Source: Thuidium tamariscinum
Taxonomy: Eukaryota > Streptophyta > Bryopsida > Hypnales > Thuidiaceae
NCBI GenBank assembly: GCA_947034885.2
Contig: OX344757.2
Span: 2,480,001-2,544,000 of the forward strand
DNA: 64,000 bases
Direction: 5' to 3'
The notes beneath the pieces are model-generated. The model saw only the letters and a program-made list of their open reading frames with translations, had not been told where the DNA came from and searched no databases. Shown here in pieces: positions 24,688-36,889 of the stretch. Position 1 is the first letter of the stretch, and each line of letters begins with the position of its first letter. Both the position numbers and the translations under genes were made by a program.

Positions 24688-25500
24688 TATGGAGCCCTAA
24701 GTGCGATGTGGAGGATGAATTGGAGGCACAGATAGTTGGAGAGAATGGGGCAAGAGCAACACCATATCACCAATATGAAAGAAAGGAACTCAGTGCAGAA
24801 GGAATTGGGCTGTTGGTATGGAAAGAGGTTTTCTGTAAACCAGAAGAGTCCAAGCCCTTGCCCAAGTATGGTGAGTTGAAGTATTTGCGTGGCAATTCAG
24901 GATTTGCAATCATTGCTATTGCAGTGTAAGCCATTGGGTATATATATGATGTTGGTTTTCGGATGGCAAAGAATTTGAGAATATCTCCCCTTGAAGTTAT
25001 TGGATTGGTTCTCAACATCATGTTGTTAATCAAAGTGTTTTTCTATAGCACTTGCAATTTATGCCATAGGCCATTGGTAATTTATATGGACAAAAATTGG
25101 ACTTATTGAAGTTGATGGATTCAATGACAATGATTATGGAAAGTTAGAATGGTGTGATTCAGGCCACAAAGTCTTAGTAGTCCTATTTTGTGGTTTAGTT
25201 CTTGTTTTAAGCACTTTGCTAATGTATTGTATCCTCAAATTTATTATAAAAGCTACAAATGTTATGGTAGGAGTACCTATAATATTTTTTTTACTAGGAC
25301 TTTGGTTATTTTTGATTGGGTACATAGCTCTAGAAAAGTATAGTCAAATAAAAGCTTCCTTTGCTACAATTGCATTTCTATTGACCGCGGTGTCTTATGT
25401 TTGGGCTCTAGTAGGAACAGTGTTATATTGGAAGACCATGCACTTCAATGCACGGGAGATTTTATCAACCGTTCTCTGATTATTCCTTTCATTGGTTAGG
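24688..25500 (+). pseudogene. Copy B: truncated membrane protein pseudogene
   Basis: Homology begins abruptly at 'atggagccctaagtgcgatg' and lacks the leader, signal peptide and first two membrane segments. The frame from 24708 runs CDVEDELEA...GNSGFAIIAIAV and stops at TAA (24927-24929), where the other copies have CAG or CAA. Further frameshifts follow; 25216-25479 keeps the last two membrane segments (ATNVMVGVPI...YVWALVGTVLYWKTMHFN). The conserved IIPFIG end is out of frame near 25490. It is closest to copy H and to the D subgroup (ERKEL, AEGIGLLV). It lies in a segmental duplication shared with 51.9-56.6 kb. Confidence 0.85.
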
Positions 25501-26740
25501 GCTCAATCTAGTTGAACATGTTTCTAGTGTAATTAGTGGATTTGTTTCAATAAATCTTCTTCTTATGGTTTTCAAATAAATACAAATATTTTTCATTCCA
25601 AAGTTGATAACTATGATATTCTTTTCAAATGTTCTTAAACATTTCATAGGTTTTGGAAAGCACTATGAATTCCTTCATGACCTTATCATTAGTTTTTTTT
25701 CAATCATTTGATGAAAAGCTTCTTAATATGGATGATGTTCAAGTGATTTTAAAATAAAATGTTGGTGATTGTTTAATTCTTCACAACTAGTGATGTAAGA
25801 TAGAACACCCATTCCAAAGCCCTACTTTTTGACCTTGAAAATCAACATGTGCATACTCCAATTCTAATAAAGTACTAAAGTCCACTCACCTTTATGAGAT
25901 ATTGATGAACTCTCATCCCTTGGATTTATTACTATTTGAAGAATATAATTTTTACTTCTTGCATTCTAAAATGATTGTCCACAATTTTGTTGGTATTGTT
26001 TTGAGCCAATTTTATTAATTGTATTGTGAAAAATATAGTGAAGAAAGGTTTCAAATTTTATATCACTAGAATCAATGAAGAACATTGTAGGTATTTATTG
26101 CAACTTAAATAAAATTACAAGTAAAATTAGCCACAAAGAACTATTTTTTGGACGTACTCAAAACAACCTTAAGAGAAATATGACAATCAAATTAAAGGAA
26201 CAATCATTTTGGGGTAGAGAGAGTACATGTTTATAAACACTAATAGGTACCAACTACCTTCTTACTTCAAATATTCATGGAAAATTATAAAACAAACGAA
26301 CTTTTGATTAAAAAAAATTTGTTGAATTTTTCTCTACAAAGTAATCAATACAACTTTAATCAATTATCACTCTTGATAGCTAAGGAAATCAAATTCATCA
26401 AAAGGTTGGAAGTAGGTTCAATTCACTTAGTCCAATTTTCTACAATGTCAAGACTTAATATATTAATATATGCAACAAGTGCTAAGATTATTTGATGATG
26501 ATTATCAATCAAAGCTGTAAAGTAATATATGGGTTTAGTTAAATTCTTGACATTGCACCAATCAACATTTGTCAATAGAATGTGGTATGATACTTGTACT
26601 GAACTCATCAATTTTTTAATTTTCAACTAATACCATCCATTGGCTAAGGTTTAGATCTAATGTAAAAACAAAAAACACTTGTATTGTTCAAAGTTCAATA
26701 TTGTGGATCTTTCTCAAATGCAAGCTTACATTTGGAAAAT

Positions 26741-26780
26741 TAGAGTGATATATTTGAAATTAGAGTGATATATTTGAAAT
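26741..26780 (+). repeat. 20-bp tandem duplication
   Basis: 'tagagtgatatatttgaaat' occurs twice in a row. The paralogous place near 55625 has one copy. Confidence 0.85.
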
Positions 26781-26947
26781 TAGTATTGGAAGAGTCTTTT
26801 TTATGCATTCCCTACTATAGTCAATATTTCTAAAAAAATTCAGAAAACTATATAGTATTTTCATAATTTGTCAAATTTCGTGATTCTCATAGATTTACCA
26901 TTATTGAAAGGTCCAACATAATGAATCCCATTTAGAAATTTGGACAA

Positions 26948-27223
26948 AGGTGAGTACACCTAAAAGCACCACTTATTCATACTATACCTAGTTACTGTTA
27001 TTAGCTGTTCAGATTTTCATTTAGTCTTGTTGGCAAGTGAAAGCATATTCCAACGCACCAAAGAACGCAAGATTTGGATACCATATGCAAAAGTTATTAA
27101 CGGTCAAAGTCAGTTTCTGAAAGCACCATCTACAATTTGTGAACATGATTGATTTTGGAAATGTATTCATGTGCATTTTAGATGGTGCTTTTAGGTAGAG
27201 GGCACTTTTGGGTGTACCTACCT
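26948..27223. mobile_element. TIR family 2 MITE, copy 2
   Basis: Same ends and interior as the copies at 18714 and 54874 (gtcttgttggcaagtgaaagcat, ccatatgcaaaagttatt). The right flank is TA; the left flank is CA, one change. The paralogous segment near 55806 lacks it, so it landed after the segmental duplication. Confidence 0.85.
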
Positions 27224-27690
27224 TATAAGATCCTTTGCTAGGGTTGGATCCTCTCATCAACAACCATCAAATAAAAGTTAATTTCTTGTCTTCGACAAGC
27301 CTACAAAAAAGGTTGTTATGTGGGAACATTTTTCGACATTTAAAATGACATTTCTGTAGCTTATTTGGTAGACTCTCATCTTGATGGCATTAAGCCCTCA
27401 AAAGCCTCAATTGCTTTTTGAATTTTTGCAAACTTTTGCTTCAATCTATATTATAATATATTATTTTCTTTTAATCTCATGAAATTGGTTGTTTTGATGA
27501 TAGTTTTGAAAGTATTTATGTAATTATTTGAATGAATGAAAAGTTAGTGGAACCATCCGCTTCAATGCATTGGAGCACCCTATTCATATTCAAAAAACAA
27601 CCTTCAAAGAACACCCAATTGTACGCATCATTAATCACAAAATCCAATCAAGTGGCCACAAGAATCTAATTTATTTGTCACTTGAATACA

Positions 27691-27906
27691 CAGTAGTAGA
27701 AACCCTTGTTTAATGTGACAAGACTTAATTTTTTTTGACGGATTTTGTTAAACATCAAATGTAACAACCCATGTTTTTATGTCAACATTGATCTTATGTT
27801 GAACATTTTTATTGACATAAAAACATGAATTCTTACATTTGATGTTTAACAAAATCCATCATGAAAAATTAGGTCTTGTCACATTAAACAAGGGTTTCTA
27901 CTAATG
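27691..27906. mobile_element. CACTA-like MITE, foldback type
   Basis: Ends CAGTAGTAGAAACCC and GGGTTTCTACTAATG are one change each from a CACTA-type terminus. The two arms are inverted copies over about 90 bases (cttgtttaatgtgacaagac, catcaaatgtaa and onward). The paralogous segment near 56240 lacks it. The target duplication is no longer clear. Confidence 0.75.
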
Positions 27907-27969
27907 ATGCGAGCATTTAGAGTCACTATTCGTAACTAATGTTGCCAACACTAAAGATGATAATTAGTA

Positions 27970-29807
27970 TAAGGGAGGAGGTTCAAAAACTACGTTCTAT
28001 AACTATCTACCTTTCCAAATGTACACGTTTTGAACATGTTGTTTTCTCGTCTTTACAACAATGTACAAAAAATGTACACTTGAGGGGGTGGGCAGCTTAG
28101 AGTCTACACCATTTTAACTTCAAAAATTTATATATAACTAATTCTACAAAGCTCCAAAAAATATGAAACGACTTGGATTGGATGCCAATTCTACTTGTCT
28201 TTTAACACAATTCTTAGTCATGACTTAAGTATGAGCAATTGAGCTCCTACACATCCTCGTACATGTATCCCATATGTTTTGTTCTACCTCCTCTTATAGT
28301 CATTAGGGGAGATTTGAGGGCTCCGGAGGGCTATTTCGAGGTTGTTTCTAAAATTGTTTTCAATATTGTTGGCCGCTATTAGGCCAACATTTCCAAAAAA
28401 AAATAAAAAATTAGACGTCCAAAAATGTGAAAAAAGCCCCTATTTTTAATTTTTAATTTATGAGATGGCACTTTCTTGACCACACTGTTTCCACAGTTCG
28501 GGAACTTGTAGTCTTCTCTAGCCCTCAAATCTCCTCTAATGACTTGTATATGTAAAGAGGTTGTCATCTCTCCTTCTATAACACCAATCCAAGTGGCACT
28601 AAAAGTTCAATTGTTCACAATTCATTGAATTACTTTGAATATAGTACTAAGTTTTCTAAAATTAAATTTTAATTAAATTTTTAAGTGAAATTTTATAGTC
28701 TTGTCTATGAGGTGTTTTTGCCTATGTATCAACCTTGCCTTTGTGGTGTTTTTTGCCAATTAGTAGTCTATAAATTTGAATTTATCAATATTAAAAATTT
28801 GATCAAATCTTGAAAGAAAAGCAACATATCTATGTTGATTATTTGTCCAAATCAAGATGCCCTAACCAATAGATATAATCAACATATATAAGTTCATTTT
28901 CATGTTGTTTTGGGCATTGTTTATTTTTGTAGTATTACAACCTAACTTCATTCCATGGTAATGTGCTCGTTGTTTAAGGGTTTAACCTTCATAAGATAGA
29001 CTTGTGATTGAAGAAATCATCCATTATGATATTGTGGGAATCATTGGTTCAAAAAAAAATCCAAAAGCATCCATTAATTGAAAGTCAAAGTAATATAGCT
29101 AGAAGAGCTTTTTTTCACTCAAAATTTTGAGAATGAATAGATGTACTTTTGTCCTACATACAAAGATTCTTTGTCATTCATTAAACACTAAATATCCATG
29201 TTGAGATTAATGAGTTAATAAATTATCCCTCAATTGTCAATGCCAAGCCTCTCATGCCATTGGTTGTGTACAGGACAATGCTCAAGATTGTCATTGGACA
29301 TTTTGCAATATAAAGGTTAGACCTTGACAAAAAGGGGATATATATTGCAAAATGCCTGATGACAAGAGCCATTATCTAGCATAAATCATGGCCAAGAAAT
29401 GAACATTGAAGAAGAAATTTTCTTAAAAAAGTTGTATTGTCCATATAATATACAAGCATATTGGTATAATTGGGCAGTAAATGAGGGAGTCCATAAAGAG
29501 CCTATCTATGAGCTAAATTGGATTTTGGAGAGGTGAAACTTTTTGAATTATTTTTCAGTAAATTTTCCTTGAAAGACAAGTGGAATTCACATCTAACCTA
29601 AGTTGTTTCATATTTTTTTGAAGCTTTGTGGAATTAGTTATGAATTTTAAAAGTTAAAATGGCATAGGGCTCTAAAACCGCCCACCCCCTCAAATGTAGA
29701 CAATTTGTACATTCATGTAAAGATGAAAAAGAAACATGTACAAATAATGAACACTTGAGAAGGTGGGCAATTTTCGAGCATACGGGGTTTTCCAACCTCT
29801 TCCTTTA
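27970..29807. mobile_element. Two family 4 TIR elements facing each other
   Basis: 27970-28203 is a right-truncated copy in plus orientation and 29530-29807 a truncated copy in minus orientation, so the region is bounded by inverted repeats (TAAGGGAGGAGG / CCTCTTCCTTTA). Full copies of this roughly 320-bp family are at 46079-46393 and 56320-56642. The 1.3-kb interior holds the family 3 element at 28298 and AT-rich sequence without a gene. Confidence 0.6.
28298..28544. mobile_element. TIR element, family 3, copy 2
   Basis: Ends AGTCATTAGGGGAGATTTG and the inverse of AGTCATTAGAGGAGATTTG, about 25 bp. The interior resembles 23275-23618. Nested in the family 4 pair. Confidence 0.7.
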
Positions 29808-30099
29808 CGACCTACTTGCGCTAGATTGTAGACCAGAACCAATGAACAAAGAGTACCGGCATTTAGTTACAAGTCAACCAATTGAAATCTAGAATTTCCA
29901 AATCAAGTTCCAAATTTTTGCCAATCATATCAGAAGAGGAAAAAGAAAGAGAATATTCCTTGATTCAGTCTTAAGGCCTAGCCGAGGAACTTGTAGGATT
30001 TCAGCTAAAATTTCTTCCCGGACTGCGACCAGAACCCACCCGCCAAACGAAGGGGCGATTTGCTGACGGTGGTTGACGCTTACATTGACCCGCCTATTG

Positions 30100-30709
30100 A
30101 CCCGCTCTGGCGGAGAGTCTCCCAAACTCTTCCAACGGACTAGCTGCACGAGGCGCGTGCAGCGGCCCTCATCGCAGCCCTCTGTCGAGATCCATCGACG
30201 GCTACGAAAGCTTCGGCGACGGAGCTCGCCCTGCGTGGACATCAATTGCATTGAAGCGCACCGTAAGCTTAACGGCTCCGCTCATTCTAGATGATCGTGC
30301 GAGCAAGCTTCAGACTATTTTGGGGGGTAGGGCACAGGAAACTCATATCACGTTCCCGGTGTTGATTCCCGGTGAGTCTTGATTTTCAACGTGTGTCCAA
30401 AATTACTGTAATTAGTGAAGTTTTTACAGGTGTCAAATTTTAAAGTTCAGTGGGAAAAACAAGACTCACCGGGAATCAACACCGGGAACGTGATATGAGT
30501 TTCCTGTGGGGGATAGTTTCTTCAACTGGATAGGTGCACTCCCTCCGATCAGTGAATTGAAGAACTTGCTGAACGTAGAGCCAATCTTTGAAGAAATCGA
30601 GATTTTCCTTCGCTGGCTTGAAATCAGACGGAAGACACTTTTGTTTCGAAGCTCTGTACGTTGGAGTGCACGTGACTACCGACTCCACTCGATCGCCGGG
30701 CTGGTTCAG
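30100..30709 (+). other. Copy C: noncoding first exon region, interrupted by a MITE
   Basis: Matches the leader exon of copies A, D and F and ends at CTGGTTCAG before GT at 30710-30711. The block 'ctccctccgatcagtgaattgaagaac' is intact. The MITE at 30333-30508 interrupts the exon, so any transcript from this promoter would carry a 176-base hairpin. The following intron to about 31889 (acceptor tcatttcag) is conserved. Confidence 0.5.
30333..30508. mobile_element. MITE with about 47-bp TIRs, inserted in copy C leader exon
   Basis: Begins CACAGGAAACTCATATCACG and ends with its inverse; the arms match over about 47 bases including TTCCCGGTGTTGATTCCCGG. Copies A, D and F read straight through (gtggggcaggggatagt). 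A GGG duplication at the junctions fits a 3-bp target. Confidence 0.85.
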
Positions 30710-32174
30710 GTAATACATACTCAACCGCTTTGATCTTTTGATCTTTGATCTTTCGTTTATTCGTTTCTGATTATCTGTGAGCTGTTAATAACTTCATTGG
30801 GATGCTTCAAGTCATAACGGATTTTGGAACATGACATAGCTTACTTAGAGATCTGAGCTTACATCACAAGGGGCATTTTTGAGTTTCCCTGTCTCACTTT
30901 TCTTTGTGTGACACAAAAGGAAGTCAGAATTCTGAACTCAAAATTGCCCCCTCTGCGATTTAATACCTGATTAATCAAATTAGGAATTGCGTTAGACTTC
31001 GTAACTCGGACCTTAGTACTTCGTGGTGGTCCAGAATATTCTTTTGGCAATTTTGCCTATTACACTGTCGGAAATGAACGATATGTCAAGTTGAATTAGT
31101 GTAAATTAGAATCTTGTCTATTTTCTCGATCAAGCTAGTCTCGACAACTCCATTAATATTGAGGGTGGTACCTCATTGTAGCTTACTATTGGGATCACGT
31201 GTAGGATTGGCTTTGTTGTTGCTGGAAAACAGTTTTTAGCATTTCGGTGCGTGTGTTCATGCAATCTCGCCTCTATTCCTGCAGCTGTCCGATCCATATG
31301 TCGTCTCGTATTTCGGTCTGATGGCTGTCTGTCGGTATTGATTCCTGAATTAGAGAATCCAATAACTGTGATTGCTTAATTATACACGGTAGTTCACTTG
31401 TGCTCAAGTGAAGCCTTGATCATCCTTCACGTACACGCACGTGCATCCTCTTCAATTTTACGCTACTTCTGATTCACGATTGGATGTAATCTATGTACGA
31501 GACTAGCTACGAGCGAGAAAAATTGAAGAATGTGTCGGCTGAGATGTCGATTGTGCTGTGTTCATCCTGGAAGCAGCTGCTTGTACTGAATGACTAATCT
31601 AAATTGTTAGATGCCATGACCTAACTATTGGATCTAATGACGATGACCACATGCATCGCTTTCAGTTGCAGCTGATCACCATTCCATCCGGACGGGTATT
31701 CTGTCAGAATCATCTCGAAGACGAATTGGTCTAATACCTAATCCTACGACTGAAACAATCCCGACGCATCTCTATTAGCGATATCTGTGGCCTTCAGGCG
31801 AAGAACTACGGCGCAAGGAAACAATTGGAGCTGCAGTATTGGATTTCTGGAGCATTGTAAAGTTGATCGAATAAGGAGCTTCATTTCAGGAAGTACGTAT
31901 TTCTCAATCTACGAGGACAACTTGAAGGGTCCCTTTCTAATATAATTACTTTTCGTCGTCGTTGATGCATCGGTGTTGTTAATACGCTGCTCAGCTGCTC
32001 AGCTGCTCATATCAGCGCTTCGACCCAATCGCGCTCAAGAGTGTTCATCGGTATTATTTAATCTATTTCTACAAATCACAGCATCTGCCCAACACGAGAG
32101 TCTGGAGAAATTGTGGTGTTTTTCGGTGTGGCCCGGCCGTATAATTCTCGGGGTACGTTGTGGAAGAGGCGAGA

Positions 32175-33524
32175 ATGACAGGATTCAGGAGGAGGTTCGT
32201 TGAAGGGATGCTGCGGCCTCAATTTCTGGGGTGGTGGGGTTTGGTCCTTCTTGCCATTGGAGGATGTTGTGGAGTGTGGGCTGCTGATTCTCCTGCCATG
32301 GAGCCCAGTGCCGCTCCCAGTGTGGCCCGTGGCGAGGAGGGAGGACATTGCTACCGTCCCTTGTCGGATGTCATTTGGGGATTCCTGGTCACTCTGCTCA
32401 CCTTGGCAGTCTCCCTGTGGGGCTCCGTGAAACACAGAAGTGATGGTGCAGCGGATGCGTGTATGACGATTCTTGCTGCTGTACTTGCTCCATTTGCAGA
32501 CCTCATTCGGACTTTTGAAATGTCACTGTGGTGTGTTTCATTGTTGTGGAATTGTCACAAAATGGAATACCCAAATTCACGCATTACCAGTTATTCATGG
32601 CTCACGTTTTTGTGCTCATCACTATTTCCGTGGTCCAAGTCCCCTGCAAGAATCCTTGCCAATTGTGACATTGTGGTCTACGTATCAACTGAGTCGCCAT
32701 TACTTGAAAAAGGATGGTTATGGAGCTTTATTGACTATGTGGAGGATGAATCGGAGGCACTGGTAGTTGGAGAGAATGGGGCAAGAAGACTCCGAGATCA
32801 CCAGTATGTAAGACGGCAACTCAGTGAAGCAGGAGTTGCGTTGCTCGTATGGAAAGAGGTTTTCTGTAAAGCAGAAGACTCCAAGCGTTTGCCCAAGTAC
32901 GGTGAGTTGAAGTATTTGCGTGGCAATTCGGGATTTGCAGTGATTGCTATTGCATTGCAAGCCTTTGGGTACATCTATGCAGGTGGTTTTCGGATGGCCA
33001 AGAATTTGAGAATATCTCCCCTGGAAGTTATTGGATTGATTTTCAACATCATCTTCTTGATAAGAGTATTTCTTTATGGTGCTTACAGTCGTTGCCATAG
33101 GCCATTGGTTATTTACATGGATGGAGAGTGGGAGCATGATTTTGGTGAATTTGACAACAACAATCAAAAAAAATTTGAATACTATGATTCAAGAAAAGTC
33201 CAAGGTGTCATATTTTATGGTATATTTTTTGGTTTTAGCATATTGTTGACGCATTGTGGTGTCAACTTAGTAAAAGCTACAAATTTAGTAGTAGTTGTAC
33301 CTATAATATTGTTTTTATTAGGGCTTTGGTTAGGATTTTTAGGATATATAGCTATGGCAAATGATTTTGATATAGGAATTTACATGGCTTTTCTTGGATG
33401 TATAGCAAATGCAATGGCTTATATTTGGGCTATGGTAGGGACAATCATATATTGGAAGACCATGCACTTCAATACCCAGGCAAATCTTGTAAACCTTTCA
33501 CAAATAATCCCTTTCATTGGTTAG
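32175..33524 (+). CDS. Copy C: intact multi-pass membrane protein, unknown family
   Basis: Open frame of 449 residues in one exon; role unknown. Start chosen at ATG 32175 (MTGFRRRFVEGM), which aligns with MTGF of copy D and MAGRR of copy A. In-frame GTG at 32160 is not a plant start. Residues 16-36 form a signal peptide with a likely cut after VWAA (37). Hydrophobic segments lie near 66-84, 96-113, 253-272, 283-303, 344-362, 369-392 and 399-425, about seven passes. Residues 130-250 form a polar loop (EYPNSRITSYSWL, CDIVVYVSTESPL, VEDESEALVVGENGARRLRD, LPKYGELKYLRGNSG). CHRPLVIYMDG (307-317) and the C-terminus NLSQIIPFIG are fixed in the family. The leader exon carries a MITE, so expression may be altered. 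The conserved extracellular-side cysteines and large loop would suit a receptor or channel, but that is only a guess. Confidence 0.8.
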   Translation: MTGFRRRFVEGMLRPQFLGWWGLVLLAIGGCCGVWAADSPAMEPSAAPSVARGEEGGHCYRPLSDVIWGFLVTLLTLAVSLWGSVKHRSDGAADACMTILAAVLAPFADLIRTFEMSLWCVSLLWNCHKMEYPNSRITSYSWLTFLCSSLFPWSKSPARILANCDIVVYVSTESPLLEKGWLWSFIDYVEDESEALVVGENGARRLRDHQYVRRQLSEAGVALLVWKEVFCKAEDSKRLPKYGELKYLRGNSGFAVIAIALQAFGYIYAGGFRMAKNLRISPLEVIGLIFNIIFLIRVFLYGAYSRCHRPLVIYMDGEWEHDFGEFDNNNQKKFEYYDSRKVQGVIFYGIFFGFSILLTHCGVNLVKATNLVVVVPIILFLLGLWLGFLGYIAMANDFDIGIYMAFLGCIANAMAYIWAMVGTIIYWKTMHFNTQANLVNLSQIIPFIG

Positions 33525-34289
33525 AATTTGATCTACTTGAACATGTTTCTTGTGTAATTGATATACTTATTTCTATAAAGTTATTTTTCATGGTTTTAAA
33601 TTTAGTATCAATATTTTTTATTCCATAGCTGATAGCTATAATATTATTTTTGAATGTTCTTGAGCATTTCATAGGTTTTGGAAATCATTTTCAAATTCTT
33701 CTTGAACTAATCAAAAGTTATTTTTCTAACCATTTGATGATAAGCTTCTTATTTCTTACTTCAAATGATTTTAAAACAAAATGTTGATAAATCATTGTTT
33801 TAACCTTCATGACTTATGAGGTAAGATAGTGGTGATTGCAACTTTGCAAGAAATACATCCTAATTTTGTTGAATTTACAATTTTCTTGTATTTAGGGTTT
33901 AGGGTTACTTTAAAATTTTCAAACAATTTTAAATAAAATCACCTATTTCCAACCACAATTCTATTCTCATAGAGCATATATGTTGATTTTCAATTAGCTG
34001 AAGTATAGGTAATAGCTTACCTCTTATAAGACTTTAATTAAGAACAACAACAATGTCTTGGAGGTGTATATAGAAAGCCTTGAATTAATTTTGAAACCAT
34101 CCTATGGTTGGAATTTGGAAATAGGTTTGCGTACATATCTAGAATGGAGCAAATAGAATCTTGAAGAAAAAAAATTCATGATAATTTTGCTTTAAAGGGA
34201 ATCTTTTTTTGAAATTTGTAAAGTCTATTTAAAATCTACTTCTCTAAGGTATAAGTACCAATAGTGGATCACTTAAGCAATTTTCAGGT

Positions 34290-34620
34290 AGATTGTGAGT
34301 AGAATGATGCAAGTGAAATTTTTGCCAAGTAAAAAGATAGGAAATATAGAGACCACAAGTTTTTCAAAATTTTATTCCTAAAATTGAAACTACTATGATT
34401 TTTGGAAGCCAAAAAGTTGTCGAAACTAATAGCCAATGTCTTAATTCTTCCAATTTCAATTATAGAATAAGTATTTTCCACTTACTACTTCTTACTTTCT
34501 TGCTCATTACTTTCGGACATGTGTCATGATCTTATTGGGCCTACCCTTGAAATCGAGGGAAAAATACATTTCAAGTTTTCAATGGAAATATGTTCAAGTG
34601 TTGGTCAAAAATAGGTACAC
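34290..34620 (+). repeat. Dispersed repeat paired with 3440-3790
   Basis: Shares 'tactttcttgctcattactttcggacatgtgtcatga' type words in the same order with the block at 3.5-3.75 kb. Noncoding. The rest of 33850-35300 shows no gene. Confidence 0.5.
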
Positions 34621-35464
34621 TCTACATGTTGCCTATAGATCCTTGGTCAAGAATAGATACCTCTAATTTATATAAGAAAAAAATTTCCTGAACTTTCCCT
34701 AAGCCACAAATAGGTCGAATTGCTTAACCTCTAAATGCCTTAGGCACCAAAATCTAGAGTTTGCAAAACTTTGAAGTTAAATAAAGCCTAATCAACTTGC
34801 TATTTTTAGTAGTTTATATTTTTAGGAAGTTCTTTTTGAAGTCTAGTTTTGGTGTCAAAAATCTGATTTAGAAAATGAATGATTTCTGATTTTTCTATTC
34901 AAGATTTTGTGCAAGAGTACCCACTACAATCTTGCTTTTCTGTAGTACAGAGAGTTCTTGAAAGTGAGCCTCAAATACACTAGACCTTGGAGAAAAAAAC
35001 ACATTCAAAATTCATTTACAAAAATTGTAAAGTAGATTTTGAGAAGAGGCTGAAATTTCTTATTTTTTATATGGAGCAATTAAAGGCCCAAAATTAGCTA
35101 GGAAGGGTGCACAAGGTAAATGAATTGAGCACAAAATTGGGGGCTTTGTAATTTACTTCCCCCCTGAGAGTCACTTGGACGGGCTAAGTGAAGGGGCTGG
35201 TTCACCCTGACCCTCAATCTAAACCCTTACTTTCATCCTTGCTAAGCTTAATTAACATATTCCTAATTATTGCCATTTTATACAAACTTGGCTTCATGGA
35301 GTGTTTCTAGGCCCACTTATATGATGCTTTATAGCAGTGAATTGTATGCAGGTGAGAGAATTGACCTTCCATAGATACTACCGTACTTGGCACCGACTTC
35401 TTCTTTTTCATGGAGAATATTTTTACTTGTTTTTTATTAATAAATTGGTAACCATTGCATTACA

Positions 35465-35632
35465 ATGGAACAAGAAACCGAAACAAACCAAGTTGCGATG
35501 CTGGAAATTAATGAAGAGAGGATGTGCAATTTACAGGAAATGACAAGAGAGGGTTTCATTAAACGAGTAAGATCAGAGGGAGGACCCCAAATGATGGAGT
35601 CACCATCCTTAACTGCCACGACTGAAGACTGA
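35465..35632 (+). CDS. Small open frame, 55 residues, unknown
   Basis: ATG at 35465 to TGA at 35632, beginning MEQETETNQVAMLEINEERM and acidic, with EMTREGFIKRVRSEGG in the middle and a Ser/Thr-rich end. The composition is protein-like and unlike the AT-rich surroundings. It may be the last exon of a decayed gene: 'gtatgcaggtgagag' upstream at about 35345-35360 resembles a splice donor. I recognise no family. Confidence 0.3.
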   Translation: MEQETETNQVAMLEINEERMCNLQEMTREGFIKRVRSEGGPQMMESPSLTATTED

Positions 35633-35791
35633 AGCCAGATAAGTTACTATCGAATTTTCCGTTTCATGAAGAATTTCATGAGATGGCATTGGCTCCAGTA
35701 CAGTACCGGATATCTCTAGATTCCACATGCATCTGCTGGTGCCTACAACCTTCAACATTCTTTCTTTCCTCCATAATCGGGGAGTTGGCCA

Positions 35792-36870
35792 GGGTCATTG
35801 CACGAAACACTTGTACTATTTTTTGTCACATGGTGTATGCAGAATTGTTTTTTGGCCATAACTTTTTCATTTTGACTCTAAATGACTCAAAATTTATAGG
35901 AAACATATTTATAACTATTATGTATCTTGTGTATTTTTTGAAGATTTTTCAAAAATATTTTACTATTTTTAATCAGCCCCGATATTTTGTTACAAATTCC
36001 AATTTAGGGGTTTTTAGTACTATTTTGAACCCAAAAAAACTAATTTTGAGGTGAAATTTTGAGAGGAAGATCTCATAATATACTTATAGCTATTAACAAA
36101 AGGAATTTTCAAAATAGTTAATTTTATGTGGTATAGAAGTCCACAAAGAGACCTTTGTGCTGCTTGCTTTTTGAAACATATAAAACATTATTTTGGTGGG
36201 TTTTTTATTCAAATCTCATCACCGAAAAGTCTTCTAAAATTACATAATTTTAATTGTTTTTTAAAAAATAAATCCTATTTTTTATTAATTAAAACATTGA
36301 AGTATCTATTTTCTTCACCAGAATTCTATGTCTAGAATTCCAATGAAGAAAATACAACTTTGACATTTTAATTTGCAAAAAATAGGAAAAATGAATTTTA
36401 GCAAATCTAAAAATTGGCCATTTTAGATTACTTATTGATGGTGAGATTTGAAAAAAGAAACCCACCAAAATAAGGTTTCATATGTTCAAAAAAGCAAGCA
36501 GTATAAGGGTCTCTTTGTAGACTTCTATACCACATAAAATTAACTATTTTGAAAATTCCTTTGGTCAATAGCTATAAGTACATTATGAGATCATCCTCTC
36601 CAAATTTCACTTCAAAATTCGTTTTTTCGGGTTCAAAATAGTACTAAAAACCCCTAAACTACAAAGTGTGACAAATTAACAAAATTGACTTTTAAATATG
36701 AAATGAATTTTTAAAATTTCTGAAAAATAAGGATATCAATCGAAATCAAGATATCTAGAAATATGTTTTTTGTTTTTTTCATTGAGTTTATAATTCAAGA
36801 GTTAGAGCCTTGTTTAAGAAGTCAAAAAAAAAAACGCAACAAATAGTACAGGTGTTTCGTGCAATCACCC
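35792..36870. mobile_element. TIR family 1 element, copy 4, long foldback form
   Basis: Ends GGGTCATTGCACGAAACAC and the inverse of GGGTGATTGCACGAAACAC, with GCCA at 35788-35791 and 36871-36874 as an exact 4-bp target duplication. The two halves are inverted copies over about 400 bases each (for example gtggtatagaagtccacaaagag at 36128 and its inverse near 36510), leaving a loop of about 200 bp. A transcript would form a very long hairpin. Confidence 0.9.
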
Positions 36871-36889
36871 GCCAGAATTTTACTTCTTC

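Larger units (their letters stand above)
24688..28200 (+). repeat. Segmental duplication, left member
   Basis: Gene copy B and its 3' flank match copy H and its flank (51.9-56.57 kb) in order and orientation, for example 'gaaaagcttcttaatatggatgatgttc', 'ttagtccaattttctacaatgtc' and 'catttagagtcactattcg'. Differences are mainly transposon insertions: this member alone has those at 26948 and 27691, and the other alone has those at 52722, 53766 and 54874. The first part (25570-25810) also matches the 3' flank of copy C (33620-33840). Confidence 0.85.

Noticed and set aside
27970..29807. A single autonomous transposon of 1.8 kb with long TIRs
   Set aside because: Both ends are truncated copies of a 320-bp family, the flanks show no target duplication, and there is no transposase frame inside.
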